This document shows, one piece after another, positions 1 to 10,020 of a stretch of DNA of 64,000 bases. Under the pieces are notes generated by a model. That model made no database searches. It was not told the DNA's origin and saw nothing but the letters and a program-made list of their open reading frames with translations. The translations under genes and the position numbers were made by a program. This DNA is from Francisella uliginis (GTDB lineage: Bacteria; Pseudomonadota; Gammaproteobacteria; Francisellales; Francisellaceae): contig NZ_CP016796.1 of NCBI RefSeq assembly GCF_001895265.1, forward strand, positions 1,984,001-2,048,000, written 5' to 3'. Position 1 is the first letter of the stretch; each line of letters begins with the position of its first letter.

Positions 1-1064
1 GGATAATCAAGAATATAAAATATATCTTCAGTTGCTGCGACTGCTTTTTGAATAACCACATTTACTTTAGTAAGATTCTTAATTGGTTTTAAGATCGCTG
101 CCGCTGCAGCAAAGAATGATGCAAATGAACCAGCTGTTAGCCAAGATGATCCACCACCATCACTTGTTCCAAAAATGGCAATTGTAAATAATGAAAGAGC
201 TAAAACAAGTGACGCTATAATTTGAATAATAGGAGACGTCAAAGAGTCTAGAGCAATAGTTCTTATCTGCTGAGAATAAGTATAATCAAGATTCTTGAAA
301 AACTTATTCTGCTGTTTATTTTGCGCTCCAAATATTCTTATTTCTTTATAGTTTCTAAGAGTCTCTTCTGCCGTATGAGTGACATTACCCATAGATGATT
401 GAGTATTTCTACTTAGAGATCTGAACTTTTTATTTATTAAGGATATAAATATACCTAAAAATGGTCCAACTATTATCAAAAATAAAGACAGCTGCCAACT
501 TGATACAACCATTACTATTATAAGACCTATTACAAAAGTACCATCCTGAACTACTGTTATGATAGCTGTTGATGTAGCTTCTGTAACTTGATCAACATTA
601 TACAAAAGTCTTGAAATAATTTGACCAGAAGAATGTTTATCAAAGAAGGTTGCTGGTAGGTTCATAAATCTTTTGTAGATATCTTTTCTAAACTTGTAGA
701 CAACTTTTTGTCCTAATGAACCTATGAAATAATTTGATAAAAAAGATCCTACAGAGCGTAGTGTCAATAAGCCAACCATACCAACACCCATCAACATCAA
801 GATACTAGCACTTTGTTTAGTAACATCACCACCGGCACCAAAACCATAGTTTAGTATAGGATTTATAAGATATATCATTGAAGCATCAGCTGCTGAGAAA
901 AATATACTCCCTATAGCTGCTAAAACTAAGAAGTGCCATAGATGCCTAACTTGTCCTAACAACCTCTTATAAAGAGTAGTTACTTTTTCCTTACTCGACA
1001 TTTCGCCGCTAAGAGTGCCTGGACCTTGAGATTTAAGGTCTAATTTATCAATCATATTTGCCAT
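1..1064 (-). CDS. msbA: Lipid A export ABC transporter MsbA, 5' part only (runs off left edge)
   Basis: Inner-membrane ABC half-transporter that flips lipid A–core across the inner membrane (called ValA in Francisella). The gene starts at the ATG complementary to 1064-1062 and stays open to base 1, giving about 354 residues. A polar N-terminus of about 40 residues is followed by the six-helix exporter domain, with typical ABC-exporter features such as the RKDIYKRFMNLPATFFD segment (coupling-helix region) and STAIITVVQDG. The nucleotide-binding domain lies outside the window, so Walker motifs cannot be checked. Divergent from cca; no strong ribosome site is seen, and a second ATG three codons in is possible. 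Identity rests on family similarity plus the cca–dsbB–RND neighbourhood. Confidence 0.88.
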   Translation of the reverse strand, partial: MANMIDKLDLKSQGPGTLSGEMSSKEKVTTLYKRLLGQVRHLWHFLVLAAIGSIFFSAADASMIYLINPILNYGFGAGGDVTKQSASILMLMGVGMVGLLTLRSVGSFLSNYFIGSLGQKVVYKFRKDIYKRFMNLPATFFDKHSSGQIISRLLYNVDQVTEATSTAIITVVQDGTFVIGLIIVMVVSSWQLSLFLIIVGPFLGIFISLINKKFRSLSRNTQSSMGNVTHTAEETLRNYKEIRIFGAQNKQQNKFFKNLDYTYSQQIRTIALDSLTSPIIQIIASLVLALSLFTIAIFGTSDGGGSSWLTAGSFASFFAAAAAILKPIKNLTKVNVVIQKAVAATEDIFYILDY

Positions 1065-1162
1065 AATTTAAAAAAAGATGCTTCTAAAACAACATTAAGT
1101 AACAAATAATTATACACTTTTTTCTGTTAATATAAAGCTAAGCAAAATTAACTATCTGTATG

Positions 1163-2266
1163 ATGAAAATATATCTAGTCGGTGGAGCAGTTAGAGATAA
1201 ACTACTAGGGCTACCTCACAAAGACAAAGACTGGGTGGTTGTTGGAGCCACAGAACAACAAATGTTATCTGCAGGATATATCAAAATTAATGCATCATTC
1301 CCAGTATTCATAAATCCTAAAACAAAAGAGGAATACGCTCTTGCCAGAGCAGAAAAAAAAGTTGCTAAAGGATATCATGGCTTTGAAACATTCTACTCAA
1401 AAGATATTACTCTTGAAGATGATCTTAAGCGTAGAGATCTAACCATCAACTCGATAGCCATGAGTAAAGATGGCAATATAATAGACCCTTTCAATGGTCA
1501 GCAAGATATTAAAGATAGAATCTTGCGACATACATCCAAAGCTTTCATTGATGATCCTTTACGCGTCATTCGTTTAGCTCGATTTAAAGCTCAGTTTTCT
1601 CATTTCAACTTTTCAATAGCTCCTGAAACCAAAAAACTTGTAAAAGAGATTTCAAAAACCGATGAATTGAGTCACCTTACAAAAGAACGTTTGCACATAG
1701 AGTTTATTAAAGCTCTTACAAACCCTAAAATATTTTTTGAAACTTTAGATGAACTCAGCTCTTTAGAAAAGACACTTCCAACTATAAAAAGCTTACTTAT
1801 AGCAATACCTAACACTACTTTTTTTAATAACCCTAATTATATAAATTCAGATACAAAACAAAAAATCACCTTATGCTTTTTAGAAACTCCCAAGATATAT
1901 CTAGAACACTTAAAAAAAGAACTTCTATTAACAAATGAACAATTTAAAATATTAAATGCAGCTATTAGTATCAAACAGATACTGGAAGATGAAATAAATG
2001 CTTCAACAGCTTTCAATCTTATAAAGAATGCAAACTTATTGAGAAATAAAATCTTACTCAAAGACAGCATTGAAGTATACATAAAATATATAAGCATTAC
2101 TAAAGCAAAAAAAACTCTAAGAAGTCACAAATCATTACAAAAAGCTATAGACCTTATTAACAATTTAAATGTCAAAAACATTGTGGCTAACACTCATAAA
2201 AGTGATTTAAAAAACTCGTTAAACAATCTCTATATTGATACTATAAAAAACGAATTAAAATTGTGA
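1163..2266 (+). CDS. cca: CCA tRNA nucleotidyltransferase, short form without HD domain
   Basis: Adds or repairs the 3' CCA of tRNAs without a template. The N-terminal head has the GGAVRD nucleotide-binding motif near residue 8 and the catalytic DKD pair around residues 21-23, then RRDLTINSIA and the DDPLRVIRLARF motif near 130-140, all typical of class II CCA-adding enzymes. Length is 367 aa against roughly 412 in E. coli. The C-terminal part is lysine- and isoleucine-rich and lacks a recognisable HD phosphohydrolase motif, so the phosphatase/phosphodiesterase functions of the long form are probably absent. Two ATGs are adjacent (1160 and 1163); I prefer the second because the family begins MKIYLVGG. 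Followed by dsbB after 43 bases, probably co-transcribed. Confidence 0.93.
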   Translation: MKIYLVGGAVRDKLLGLPHKDKDWVVVGATEQQMLSAGYIKINASFPVFINPKTKEEYALARAEKKVAKGYHGFETFYSKDITLEDDLKRRDLTINSIAMSKDGNIIDPFNGQQDIKDRILRHTSKAFIDDPLRVIRLARFKAQFSHFNFSIAPETKKLVKEISKTDELSHLTKERLHIEFIKALTNPKIFFETLDELSSLEKTLPTIKSLLIAIPNTTFFNNPNYINSDTKQKITLCFLETPKIYLEHLKKELLLTNEQFKILNAAISIKQILEDEINASTAFNLIKNANLLRNKILLKDSIEVYIKYISITKAKKTLRSHKSLQKAIDLINNLNVKNIVANTHKSDLKNSLNNLYIDTIKNELKL

Positions 2267-2309
2267 TACAATTACGAAAACCTTTTTTGTAAAGTAGATA
2301 TTTGACAGA

Positions 2310-2801
2310 ATGAAGAAAATCGATAGATATATTTTCCCTATCAATACCATAGTTTGTATTTTAACTCTATGTGCAGTTGTCTTTACAATGGCCATTCTTG
2401 GGTGGAAGCCTTGTCCTATGTGCCTTTTGCAGCAGTTATCAGTGTTATGTATATTGGTTTTAAGTGTATTAGGATGGATTAAAAAGTCACCAAAGGCCTT
2501 TTCAGTAGCTATACAGACAATAATTTTAGTAATTATACTTTTAGCTTTGTATGTGGCTGGTGATCAAATATATCTACAGTATTTCAATACACCTCCAACA
2601 ACGAATATTGCTTCATGTGGTGGTATAGACAATCCGTTTTTACTTAATGTTACCAAATCAATTACAGGTTCGGTTGAAAGCTGTTCAGAAATCTCAGAAG
2701 AGATATCTGGATATAGTTTAGCTGTTTATAGCTTTTTATTTTTTAGTTGCTTACTAGTAATCAACTGCATTGGTCTTTTTATTAAAATATTTAAAAAATA
2801 G
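2310..2801 (+). CDS. dsbB: Disulfide bond formation protein DsbB
   Basis: Inner-membrane quinone reductase that reoxidises the periplasmic thiol oxidase DsbA. The 163-aa protein has four hydrophobic helices. The first catalytic pair is Cys35-Pro-Met-Cys38 in the loop after helix 1, and the second pair is Cys104 and Cys126 in the large periplasmic loop between helices 3 and 4. This is the full DsbB set of four cysteines at the expected spacing. It lies between cca and a membrane fusion protein with a 12-base gap downstream, suggesting one transcript. Confidence 0.93.
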   Translation: MKKIDRYIFPINTIVCILTLCAVVFTMAILGWKPCPMCLLQQLSVLCILVLSVLGWIKKSPKAFSVAIQTIILVIILLALYVAGDQIYLQYFNTPPTTNIASCGGIDNPFLLNVTKSITGSVESCSEISEEISGYSLAVYSFLFFSCLLVINCIGLFIKIFKK

Positions 2802-2813
2802 TGAGATAAGATT

Positions 2814-4187
2814 GTGGACTTCAAAAAAACTTTTGAAAAAATTAAACAAAAAATTAACGCTAATAGAAAAAACTACGCTATTTTCAGTGTAATAGTCGCG
2901 GTAATTGCGTGGCTAATCTTAGGAAAATTAGGTTTAACTTTAGCAATTGTTTATTTCATATTCCAAATAAAAAAAATTAGGACACTACTGGCTAAGTTAC
3001 AAAATAAAAATGTAGCCTCAGTAGTGGTGGTTCTAGCAACATTACTAATATTTGGAGGAATCTTCGGTTTTGCAGAATTTGTACAAAGCATGATCAAAAA
3101 AGGCATGGCTTCGTATGTAGCTCAACCCGTTGCTGTTACATCAACAGTTGTCAAAAAGTCAGACTGGCAACAAGTTATTAATACTATTGGTGAAGCTCAA
3201 GCAATTCAATCAACGCAAATTTCATCACAATCTGGCGGTATAGTTAGCGAGATTAATTTCAAAAGTGGTCAAGAAGTAAAAAAAGGCGACTTACTCTTCA
3301 AGCTAGATACTAGTCAATTAAAAGCAAATTTAGAAGAAGCCCTTTCAAAACTAAAACTTGCCAAGATTACTACAGATCGTTATAACAAACTTGTAGAGCA
3401 AAGAGCTACATCAAAAGAAACAGCAGATAAAGCCAATGCAGACTATTTAGCAGCTTTAGCACAAGTACAAAACATTGAGTCTCAAATTGGCTTCAAAGAA
3501 GTCAAAGCGCCTTTTGATGGTAAAATAGGTATTAGAAATATAAGTTTAGGGCAATATTTTAATAATGGTGATAATGCTGCGACACTTACAAAAATAGATC
3601 CTATTTTTATCACATTCTCTGTACCTCAAAACAAAGTTAGCCTAATAGAGATGGGACAAAATATTAACTTCTATTCTGACTCATATCCTGGTAAAAAATT
3701 TACCGCAAAGATAACCGCTATTAACTCTTTCATTAATGATTCAAATAGATCAATAATGGTGCAAGCAACATATAAAAACCCTAAACACCAGATTGTTCCT
3801 GGGATGTTTTTGACAGTACATGTAAATCTACCAATAAAGAAAGACTCTATTGTAATCCCAAGAAATGCAATATCGTATAGCTTATATGGTGAATCTGTAT
3901 TTACTTTAAAACCTGTTTTAGACAAAGATGGTAAAAAAGAAAAAGTCTCATACACATCTACAGCAGAAGGCGGTATGAAAACTGTTACTTTAGATAAAAC
4001 CCTATATAAAGTTGGACAAAATAATATTAAAGTTATAGAAACAAGAAATAACCTAGCCTTAGTTGAAGGTTTAAAACCTGGCACAACAATAGTTACTTCA
4101 GGACAAAACAAGGTCCACAAAGGAAGTGATGCTATGCTAAACAACAGCGTAAAATTAGACAATAATATATATAAGCAAGGAATGTAA
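2814..4187 (+). CDS. RND efflux periplasmic adaptor (HlyD/AcrA family) with unusual N-terminus
   Basis: Membrane fusion protein linking an inner-membrane RND pump to an outer-membrane channel. The 457-aa product uses a GTG start 12 bases after dsbB. Its first ~90 residues hold two hydrophobic segments (about 21-41 and 66-88) instead of the usual signal peptide or lipobox. Then come the biotinyl-lipoyl-like half domains (the GGIVSEINFKSGQEVKKGD region near 140-160), a coiled-coil hairpin (about 170-220), and β-barrel and membrane-proximal domains. The next gene is the RND pump, starting two bases after the stop, so the two are translated as a unit. The two-helix anchor is the odd feature. Confidence 0.88.
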   Translation: MDFKKTFEKIKQKINANRKNYAIFSVIVAVIAWLILGKLGLTLAIVYFIFQIKKIRTLLAKLQNKNVASVVVVLATLLIFGGIFGFAEFVQSMIKKGMASYVAQPVAVTSTVVKKSDWQQVINTIGEAQAIQSTQISSQSGGIVSEINFKSGQEVKKGDLLFKLDTSQLKANLEEALSKLKLAKITTDRYNKLVEQRATSKETADKANADYLAALAQVQNIESQIGFKEVKAPFDGKIGIRNISLGQYFNNGDNAATLTKIDPIFITFSVPQNKVSLIEMGQNINFYSDSYPGKKFTAKITAINSFINDSNRSIMVQATYKNPKHQIVPGMFLTVHVNLPIKKDSIVIPRNAISYSLYGESVFTLKPVLDKDGKKEKVSYTSTAEGGMKTVTLDKTLYKVGQNNIKVIETRNNLALVEGLKPGTTIVTSGQNKVHKGSDAMLNNSVKLDNNIYKQGM

Positions 4188-4189
4188 TA

Positions 4190-7100
4190 ATGCGTCTTAT
4201 TGATATTTTCATAAGAAGACCTGTCTTATCTCTTTCAATCAGTTTTATGATTATTGTTGTTGGAGTCGGCTCATTTTTTGGTCTTCAAATCAGACAATAC
4301 CCTTATATCGATAGTGCAACTATTACAGTTACCACTTCATACCCTGGTGCAAACCCAGCAACAATTCAGGCATTTGTAACTAGACCAATAGAATCAGCTG
4401 TTGGTTCATCAAAAGGTATCGACTACATGACATCTGAGTCGGCTTTAGGAACTAGTACAATTACTGTATATGTTAAACTTGGCTATAACTCTAACGATGT
4501 TTTATCTGAAGTTGTACAAAACGTAAACTCAGTACTTAACAAACTCCCAAAAGATGCTTACTCTCCTGCAATTAAGTTAAATCCAGCAGATAACTTCCCC
4601 TCATTAATTCTTGCTTTCACGAGTAAAACAATGAGTACTTCAGAAATATCAGCTTATATAAATTCTGAGTTAACACCAAAACTACTTGCCCAAGGCGGAT
4701 TATCAGAAATAGATGTATGGGGTAATAAACCTTATGCAATGCGTATATATCCAAATAAATCACGTATGGCGGAATATGGCATAACTCCTGGCGAGCTATC
4801 TCAGGCAATTGAATCCAATAGTTTAGTTTCAGCTGGTGGTCAAATACAGGGGCCATATCTAAATTACACATTAAATCCTGAAACAAGTATGTCTAAGGCT
4901 CAGGACTATGAGAACCTTATTATCAAAAAAAGTGATAATCAAGTCGTTAGACTAAAAGATGTCGCAAAAGTAGAGCTAGGTGCTCAAGACTATAACTCAT
5001 CAGTATACTTTGATGGTAAAAACGCTGTACTTGCAGGTGCTGTAGTTTCACCTGAAGAAAACCCCCTTTCAGTAGTTGCCAACCTTGTAAAAGAGTTGCC
5101 TAATATTAAAGCAGCCTTACCAAATGGCTTAGATGTTAATATTGCTTATAATAGTACATTATATATTGAAAGCTCAATTGAAGAAGTTATTCACACCCTT
5201 GTTGAAGCAATTATTATCGTATCTGTCGTGATGTTCCTATTTTTGGGATCATTAAGAGCAATTGTTGTACCTGTAATAGCTATTCCTTTATCAATTATAG
5301 GCTCCTTTTTCTTAATGAGTATGATGGGATTCTCGATAAATCTTTTAACCTTATTAGCAATGATTCTTGCCATAGGTTTGGTAGTTGATGATGCTATTGT
5401 TGTACTTGAGAACATTTATCGTCACATTGAAGAAGGAATGGATCCTTTCCCAGCAGCTATCAAAGGTGCTAGAGAGATTGCTAACCCTGTAATATTGATG
5501 ACTCTGACCCTATTAGTCGTATATGCCCCTATTGGAATGATGGGTGGTTTTACAGGCCAATTATTTACTGAGTTTGCTTATTCACTTGCTGGCGCTGTAC
5601 TCATATCTGGTGTAGTTGCCTACACACTATCTCCAATGATGTGTTCAAAAGTACTTAATCGCCAAATGATGAGCACTAAATTAGTAAAATTTGTAGATTC
5701 AGTATTTAGTAAATTAACTGCAAAATATAAGGCTTTACTTATATTTGTTTTAGATATAAAGCCAGCTATTGCTATTATGGGAGTTATCGTTCTTATTAGC
5801 TGTTTCATAATGGGTACAGGCATAAAGTCAGAACTGGCTCCGACTGAAGATCAAGGGTTTATCGCAGTAATGGGTCAAACACCTTCCTCTGCGAATATTA
5901 ACTATTTAGAAGCCTTTGGTAAAGAACTAAACAAATCTCTAGATGAAATACCTGGTAAGCAAGATACTTTTATCCTAAATGGTGTAATGGGTTCTAATGT
6001 AATCTTTGGTGGATTTATTATGCAACCTTGGGATGATAGAAAAATTTTACAGCAAAAAGCAGCTAATTTAATACAATCTAAGGTGACTGAATTACCAGGT
6101 ATACAAACATATGTACAACAAATGCCTTCTCTACCAGGAATTCCTCGAGGAGCTCCAATTTCTATAGTTATTCAAAGTGTTAATGATTATGAAGCTATAA
6201 ATGATATAACTAATAAAGTGATTGATAAAATGATGAAGAGTGGGTTATTTGTTTTTGCACAAAGTGACCTTAAATTTGATAACCCTATTGTTGATATAGA
6301 CATAGATCGTGAAAAAGCGGGAATCTTAGGAATCACAATGGCTGATATCGCCAAAACACTTGGTTCGTCATATGCTGGTGGCTATATAAATTATTTCTTC
6401 CTTAGAGGCTATAGTTTCCAAGTAATTCCTCAGTTAGCTAGAAATGAGATGTTAACGCAAGAGCAACTAGGAAATATCTTTATCCGCTCAGATGATGCTT
6501 CAGACCTATTTAACTCTGAAGTTCCACTATCAGCATTAATGACATTTAAAACAAAAGGTCAACCACTAACACAAAATACTTTCCAACAACTAAACTCTGC
6601 TACTATCTCTGCCGTTATGTCACCTGGTGTTACCCAAGGACAGGCTATTGACTATGTTAAAAGTGCTGTTAGAGATGAACTTCCTGCAGGATTCTCATAC
6701 AACTTCTCTGGCTCAGCTCGTCAATATGTCGAAAATGGTAGTACTATGATGGTAGCTTTTGCTTTTGCAATTGTACTAATTTTCTTAGCATTATCTGCTC
6801 AGTTTGAAAGCTTTAGAGATTCATTAGTTATTTTAGTAACTATTCCAATGGCTATTTCAGGAGCCTTGATACCATTATATTTTGGACAATATATTGGTGC
6901 GAACTGGGCCTCACTGAACATCTACACCCAACTTGGTCTAGTAACACTAATAGGGTTAATATCAAAACAAGGTATTATGGTTGTTGAGTTTGCTAACCAT
7001 TTACAAAAGCATGAAAGATTAAACAAATATGATGCAATTGTTACATCATCATCTCAACGTCTAAGACCAATATTAATGACTGTGTCAGCTATGGTTGTTG

Positions 7101-7321
7101 GTGTAATACCTCTTGTTACCTCTTCTGGCGCTGGTGCAGTAAGTAGAAACTGTATCGGTGTTGTTATTTCAAGTGGTCTAGTTGTTGGGGCGATTTTCTC
7201 ACTATTTGTACTGCCTGTTGTTTATATGTATATCGCTAGTGATAAATCAAAATCTGTTGAGCTAGATATCGAACAGCAAAAAATAGTTGATGAACTTAGC
7301 GAAAACGACTCAAGCCACTAA
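4190..7321 (+). CDS. RND multidrug efflux transporter (AcrB family)
   Basis: Proton-driven inner-membrane efflux pump of 1043 aa, the normal length for AcrB/MexB-type HAE1 transporters. It starts MRLIDIFIRRPVLS, has the large periplasmic porter and docking domains and 12 membrane helices, and shows the helix-4 proton-relay aspartates in VVDDAIVVLEN (around residues 400-410). The C-terminal half carries the conserved SAQFESFRDS and GLISKQGIMVVEFAN motifs. An AAGGA ribosome site precedes the ATG. The pump is coupled to the adaptor upstream; no outer-membrane TolC gene is adjacent, so a TolC encoded elsewhere is presumably used. Substrates cannot be told from sequence. Confidence 0.94.
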   Translation: MRLIDIFIRRPVLSLSISFMIIVVGVGSFFGLQIRQYPYIDSATITVTTSYPGANPATIQAFVTRPIESAVGSSKGIDYMTSESALGTSTITVYVKLGYNSNDVLSEVVQNVNSVLNKLPKDAYSPAIKLNPADNFPSLILAFTSKTMSTSEISAYINSELTPKLLAQGGLSEIDVWGNKPYAMRIYPNKSRMAEYGITPGELSQAIESNSLVSAGGQIQGPYLNYTLNPETSMSKAQDYENLIIKKSDNQVVRLKDVAKVELGAQDYNSSVYFDGKNAVLAGAVVSPEENPLSVVANLVKELPNIKAALPNGLDVNIAYNSTLYIESSIEEVIHTLVEAIIIVSVVMFLFLGSLRAIVVPVIAIPLSIIGSFFLMSMMGFSINLLTLLAMILAIGLVVDDAIVVLENIYRHIEEGMDPFPAAIKGAREIANPVILMTLTLLVVYAPIGMMGGFTGQLFTEFAYSLAGAVLISGVVAYTLSPMMCSKVLNRQMMSTKLVKFVDSVFSKLTAKYKALLIFVLDIKPAIAIMGVIVLISCFIMGTGIKSELAPTEDQGFIAVMGQTPSSANINYLEAFGKELNKSLDEIPGKQDTFILNGVMGSNVIFGGFIMQPWDDRKILQQKAANLIQSKVTELPGIQTYVQQMPSLPGIPRGAPISIVIQSVNDYEAINDITNKVIDKMMKSGLFVFAQSDLKFDNPIVDIDIDREKAGILGITMADIAKTLGSSYAGGYINYFFLRGYSFQVIPQLARNEMLTQEQLGNIFIRSDDASDLFNSEVPLSALMTFKTKGQPLTQNTFQQLNSATISAVMSPGVTQGQAIDYVKSAVRDELPAGFSYNFSGSARQYVENGSTMMVAFAFAIVLIFLALSAQFESFRDSLVILVTIPMAISGALIPLYFGQYIGANWASLNIYTQLGLVTLIGLISKQGIMVVEFANHLQKHERLNKYDAIVTSSSQRLRPILMTVSAMVVGVIPLVTSSGAGAVSRNCIGVVISSGLVVGAIFSLFVLPVVYMYIASDKSKSVELDIEQQKIVDELSENDSSH

Positions 7322-7427
7322 TAAATTTATCTTTCTCTTAAATTTAGTCTTTGTTATAAACATTACCTAATATTCATTACTTAATATAAAAATCTTAAAT
7401 ATATACAAGCCAAATAAAAGTTCTGTT

Positions 7428-7456
7428 TTGAATAATTAATATTTCTTTGGTATGCT
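7428..7456 (+). promoter_or_regulatory. Predicted sigma-70 promoter for the MFS gene at 7491
   Basis: TTGAAT at 7428-7433 and TATGCT at 7451-7456 are separated by 17 bases, and a TG dinucleotide one base before the -10 gives an extended -10 element. It lies in the 169-base gap after the RND operon, 34 bases before the MFS start. Prediction by eye only. Confidence 0.45.
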
Positions 7457-7490
7457 AATATCTTTGAAACATTAAATTAATGATTTTCTT

Positions 7491-8750
7491 ATGGATGAAT
7501 CACACTTACCTAAATCAAAACTCTTGATTACTATCGCATGGGTAATATGTTTAATAGCAACTTTAAATTATAGTTATGATTTCTTTATTCGAGCAGCTCC
7601 TGGGGTAATGGCTGAAGACCTTAAAACTGCTTTTAATATTGGTGATGCCAAGATTGGCTGGCTTTCCTCAGCATATTTTATTTCTTATACTATTATGCAA
7701 ATTCCCGCGGGAGTTATATTAGATAAATATAACCGTAAAGTAGTAATAAGTATTGCTACAGCTCTTTGTGTTCTAGGAAACTATTTATTTTCTGCTACTA
7801 ACTATTATGAAATCGCTTTTTTTGGCAGAATATTAATGGGAGTTGGTTCAGCATTTGGCTTTATTGGTGCTGCTAAGATGGCTGGTATGTGGTTACCACA
7901 GAGATTTTTCTCAACATTTATAGGTTTTACAACTGTTATTGGTATCCTTGGTGGATTATTCACAGATGTATTTCTTTCAAACTTAGTAGAGAATCTTGGC
8001 TGGAAACAAGGTAACGATATCTTCACATACTTTGGAGTAGTTCTTTTCTTACTAATAGTTATCTTCATCAAAGACAACAAAAAACATGTCGAGAAATTTA
8101 CACACTTCAGTCAAGCAAGTTTTTCTGAAACTATTATAAAATTATTTAAAATAATAATGAATCCTAAGTTTTGGATTGCTAGCTTAATCGGTGCTAGTAT
8201 TTTTATGCCTATAAATGTTCTTGGGTCTCTATGGGGAGTTAACCTAATAGAAGTTAAGCTAAATGTTACTCAATCAATAGCATCTCATTTAAATAGTTTT
8301 TTATTCGCCGGTGCTGCTATCGGCTTTGCAGTATTTGGAATTATTAGTGCTTACACTAATCGATTTAGGTTTTTATTGATTCTAAGCTTGCTATCATCAG
8401 GCTTACTAATAATAGCTATAGCGTATATACCTATGAGCAAAAATGTTTTTATAGTTTCATATTTAGCTTTAGGCATTATGGCTGGTCCTCAAGCAATAAC
8501 TTTTGCTATAGCAAAAATCGTATCGCCTCCTGGTACTTCAGCATCAAGCACTGCTGGTGTAAATATGATAAATAATATATTACCTGTTATTCTATTGCCA
8601 GGTATTGGCTATATACTTTCTCTTTCACAGGGAGTAGCTCATACACTATCCTATAATCAATCTTTTGATATAATCATAGCAATTTTATCGGGTTTACTGC
8701 TAATTTGTATACCTTTTGCTTTCTTCCTTCCAAAAGAGATTAATGCTTAA
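7491..8750 (+). CDS. MFS transporter, Fpt/Pht-like
   Basis: A 419-aa major facilitator with about 12 hydrophobic helices. Helix 1 contains the NYSYDFFIRAAPGVM signature, and the helix 2-3 loop has the MFS motif-A-like DKYNRKVV. The sequence resembles the Francisella phagosomal transporter group, which is related to Legionella Pht amino-acid/nucleoside transporters; two further members lie at 60 kb and 63.3 kb. The substrate cannot be assigned. Its stop codon overlaps the end of the convergent DUF523 gene by four bases. It appears to be a single-gene unit with its own promoter. Confidence 0.82.
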   Translation: MDESHLPKSKLLITIAWVICLIATLNYSYDFFIRAAPGVMAEDLKTAFNIGDAKIGWLSSAYFISYTIMQIPAGVILDKYNRKVVISIATALCVLGNYLFSATNYYEIAFFGRILMGVGSAFGFIGAAKMAGMWLPQRFFSTFIGFTTVIGILGGLFTDVFLSNLVENLGWKQGNDIFTYFGVVLFLLIVIFIKDNKKHVEKFTHFSQASFSETIIKLFKIIMNPKFWIASLIGASIFMPINVLGSLWGVNLIEVKLNVTQSIASHLNSFLFAGAAIGFAVFGIISAYTNRFRFLLILSLLSSGLLIIAIAYIPMSKNVFIVSYLALGIMAGPQAITFAIAKIVSPPGTSASSTAGVNMINNILPVILLPGIGYILSLSQGVAHTLSYNQSFDIIIAILSGLLLICIPFAFFLPKEINA

Positions 8751-9688
8751 ATTATAAGTTCTTCCGGATAAGGATTTAGATAGCTTTGCTTATTTAAGTA
8801 AGGTAACTCAATTTCTAAAAGATACATTTTTATAATACTAACAGGAACATCCCACGAAACCTTACAATCTTTGTATTTGTTTAATATCTCTTGGAGGTAT
8901 TGACGTTGAGATTTAGAAAGTTTTTTATTTATCTCACGTAAAACATTCTGCAACGCCATATAATGAGCCCCTCTTTTAGCTGGAGATGCTATTGCTTGCA
9001 TAAATAACTCTACATATTTTTGCTTAAGTTCATTTATATCAGCTCTATTGCCAGCTTCAGAAAGCATATGACCTAAAACTTTTTTTACTTTATTATTATG
9101 CATCCGCAGTAAAATTTTATGCTTTGAATGATATTCCATCATTTCAGTAATGTTTGAACAAGCCATAAAAGTAGTTCTTAAATCATAATAGCAAAATACT
9201 TTACGTAGAAAATGGTCCCTTAGTGTCTTATCTGTAAGCTTACCATCATCCTCTATTGGTAAGAGTGGATCATACTGCTTAAGAGCTCTAGCAAACAAGC
9301 CATCTGCTTTTTTACCAGTATAACCATGACTCTCATCAAACACTCTAGCAGTTGCTACTCCACAGCTTGGTGACTTAGCTTTTAAAATAAAACCATAGAC
9401 AGTACCTAAATTTGATACTAATTTATCAACTGCTTGTTTAAGTTTATCTGTGACATCAACATGAGTTTTATTAGTTTTAACAGCTAAAATATCTTTTTCT
9501 ATATCTTCAACTAAAAATAGTGTTGGCCTTGGCACACCTAATCCTGCAGCAACTTCTGGACAAACTACTTTGTAATCAAAATAATTTGCATATACTCCTG
9601 TAATATATGATTTATGGCAATTTCCGCCATTATAACGAACATTATTGCCAACTAAACAGCTACTTACACCTATAGATATTTTACTCAT
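8747..9688 (-). CDS. DUF523–DUF1722 fusion protein (YbgA-type)
   Basis: A 313-aa two-domain protein. The N-terminal ~150 residues are DUF523, with conserved cysteines in SSCLVG (Cys11), GNCHK, VVCPE and SPSCGV. DUF523 includes the [4Fe-4S] thiouracil desulfurase TudS, so an iron–sulfur desulfidase role is possible by family. The C-terminal part is DUF1722, with the DHFLRKVFCYYDLR and LGHMLSEAGN motifs; its function is unknown. The fusion is common in proteobacteria. Monocistronic and convergent with the MFS gene. Family assignment is firm; activity is inference. Confidence 0.85.
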   Translation of the reverse strand: MSKISIGVSSCLVGNNVRYNGGNCHKSYITGVYANYFDYKVVCPEVAAGLGVPRPTLFLVEDIEKDILAVKTNKTHVDVTDKLKQAVDKLVSNLGTVYGFILKAKSPSCGVATARVFDESHGYTGKKADGLFARALKQYDPLLPIEDDGKLTDKTLRDHFLRKVFCYYDLRTTFMACSNITEMMEYHSKHKILLRMHNNKVKKVLGHMLSEAGNRADINELKQKYVELFMQAIASPAKRGAHYMALQNVLREINKKLSKSQRQYLQEILNKYKDCKVSWDVPVSIIKMYLLEIELPYLNKQSYLNPYPEELII

Positions 9689-10020
9689 ATAATATTATTA
9701 AAACCATTAATACTAATTATTCTCAATTTTGACACTCTCCCAAAACTAAAGCAAGAAGATTGATGCTCTATTAACTATTATTAATTTATGTTTTTTTATA
9801 GCAATATAAACGATACATGCTAAAGGAAGTAGCATCAATAAAAATGATATGGTAGATTACATACATTCAAATAAATATGACGTCACTAGTATTTAAAAGT
9901 GACTCTAATAAAGTAGAAAAATAGATTTAAGAACGTTTGAATATATAATATTGACCTTGAACGCTGAAAAACTTTAAGCTAATAGATAAATCAACTTTTA
10001 TAATACATTGAGAATAAATT
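9689..10020. other. Intergenic region without a recognised gene
   Basis: AT-rich spacer of about 330 bases between the DUF523 gene and marC. No ORF of convincing coding character. It contains a perfect 8-bp palindrome TGACGTCA at 9878-9885 and presumably the promoters of the two divergent genes. I see no RNA gene or repeat here. Confidence 0.4.

Noticed and set aside
9878-9885. TGACGTCA palindrome upstream of marC
   Set aside because: An isolated 8-bp palindrome has no supporting context and can occur by chance.
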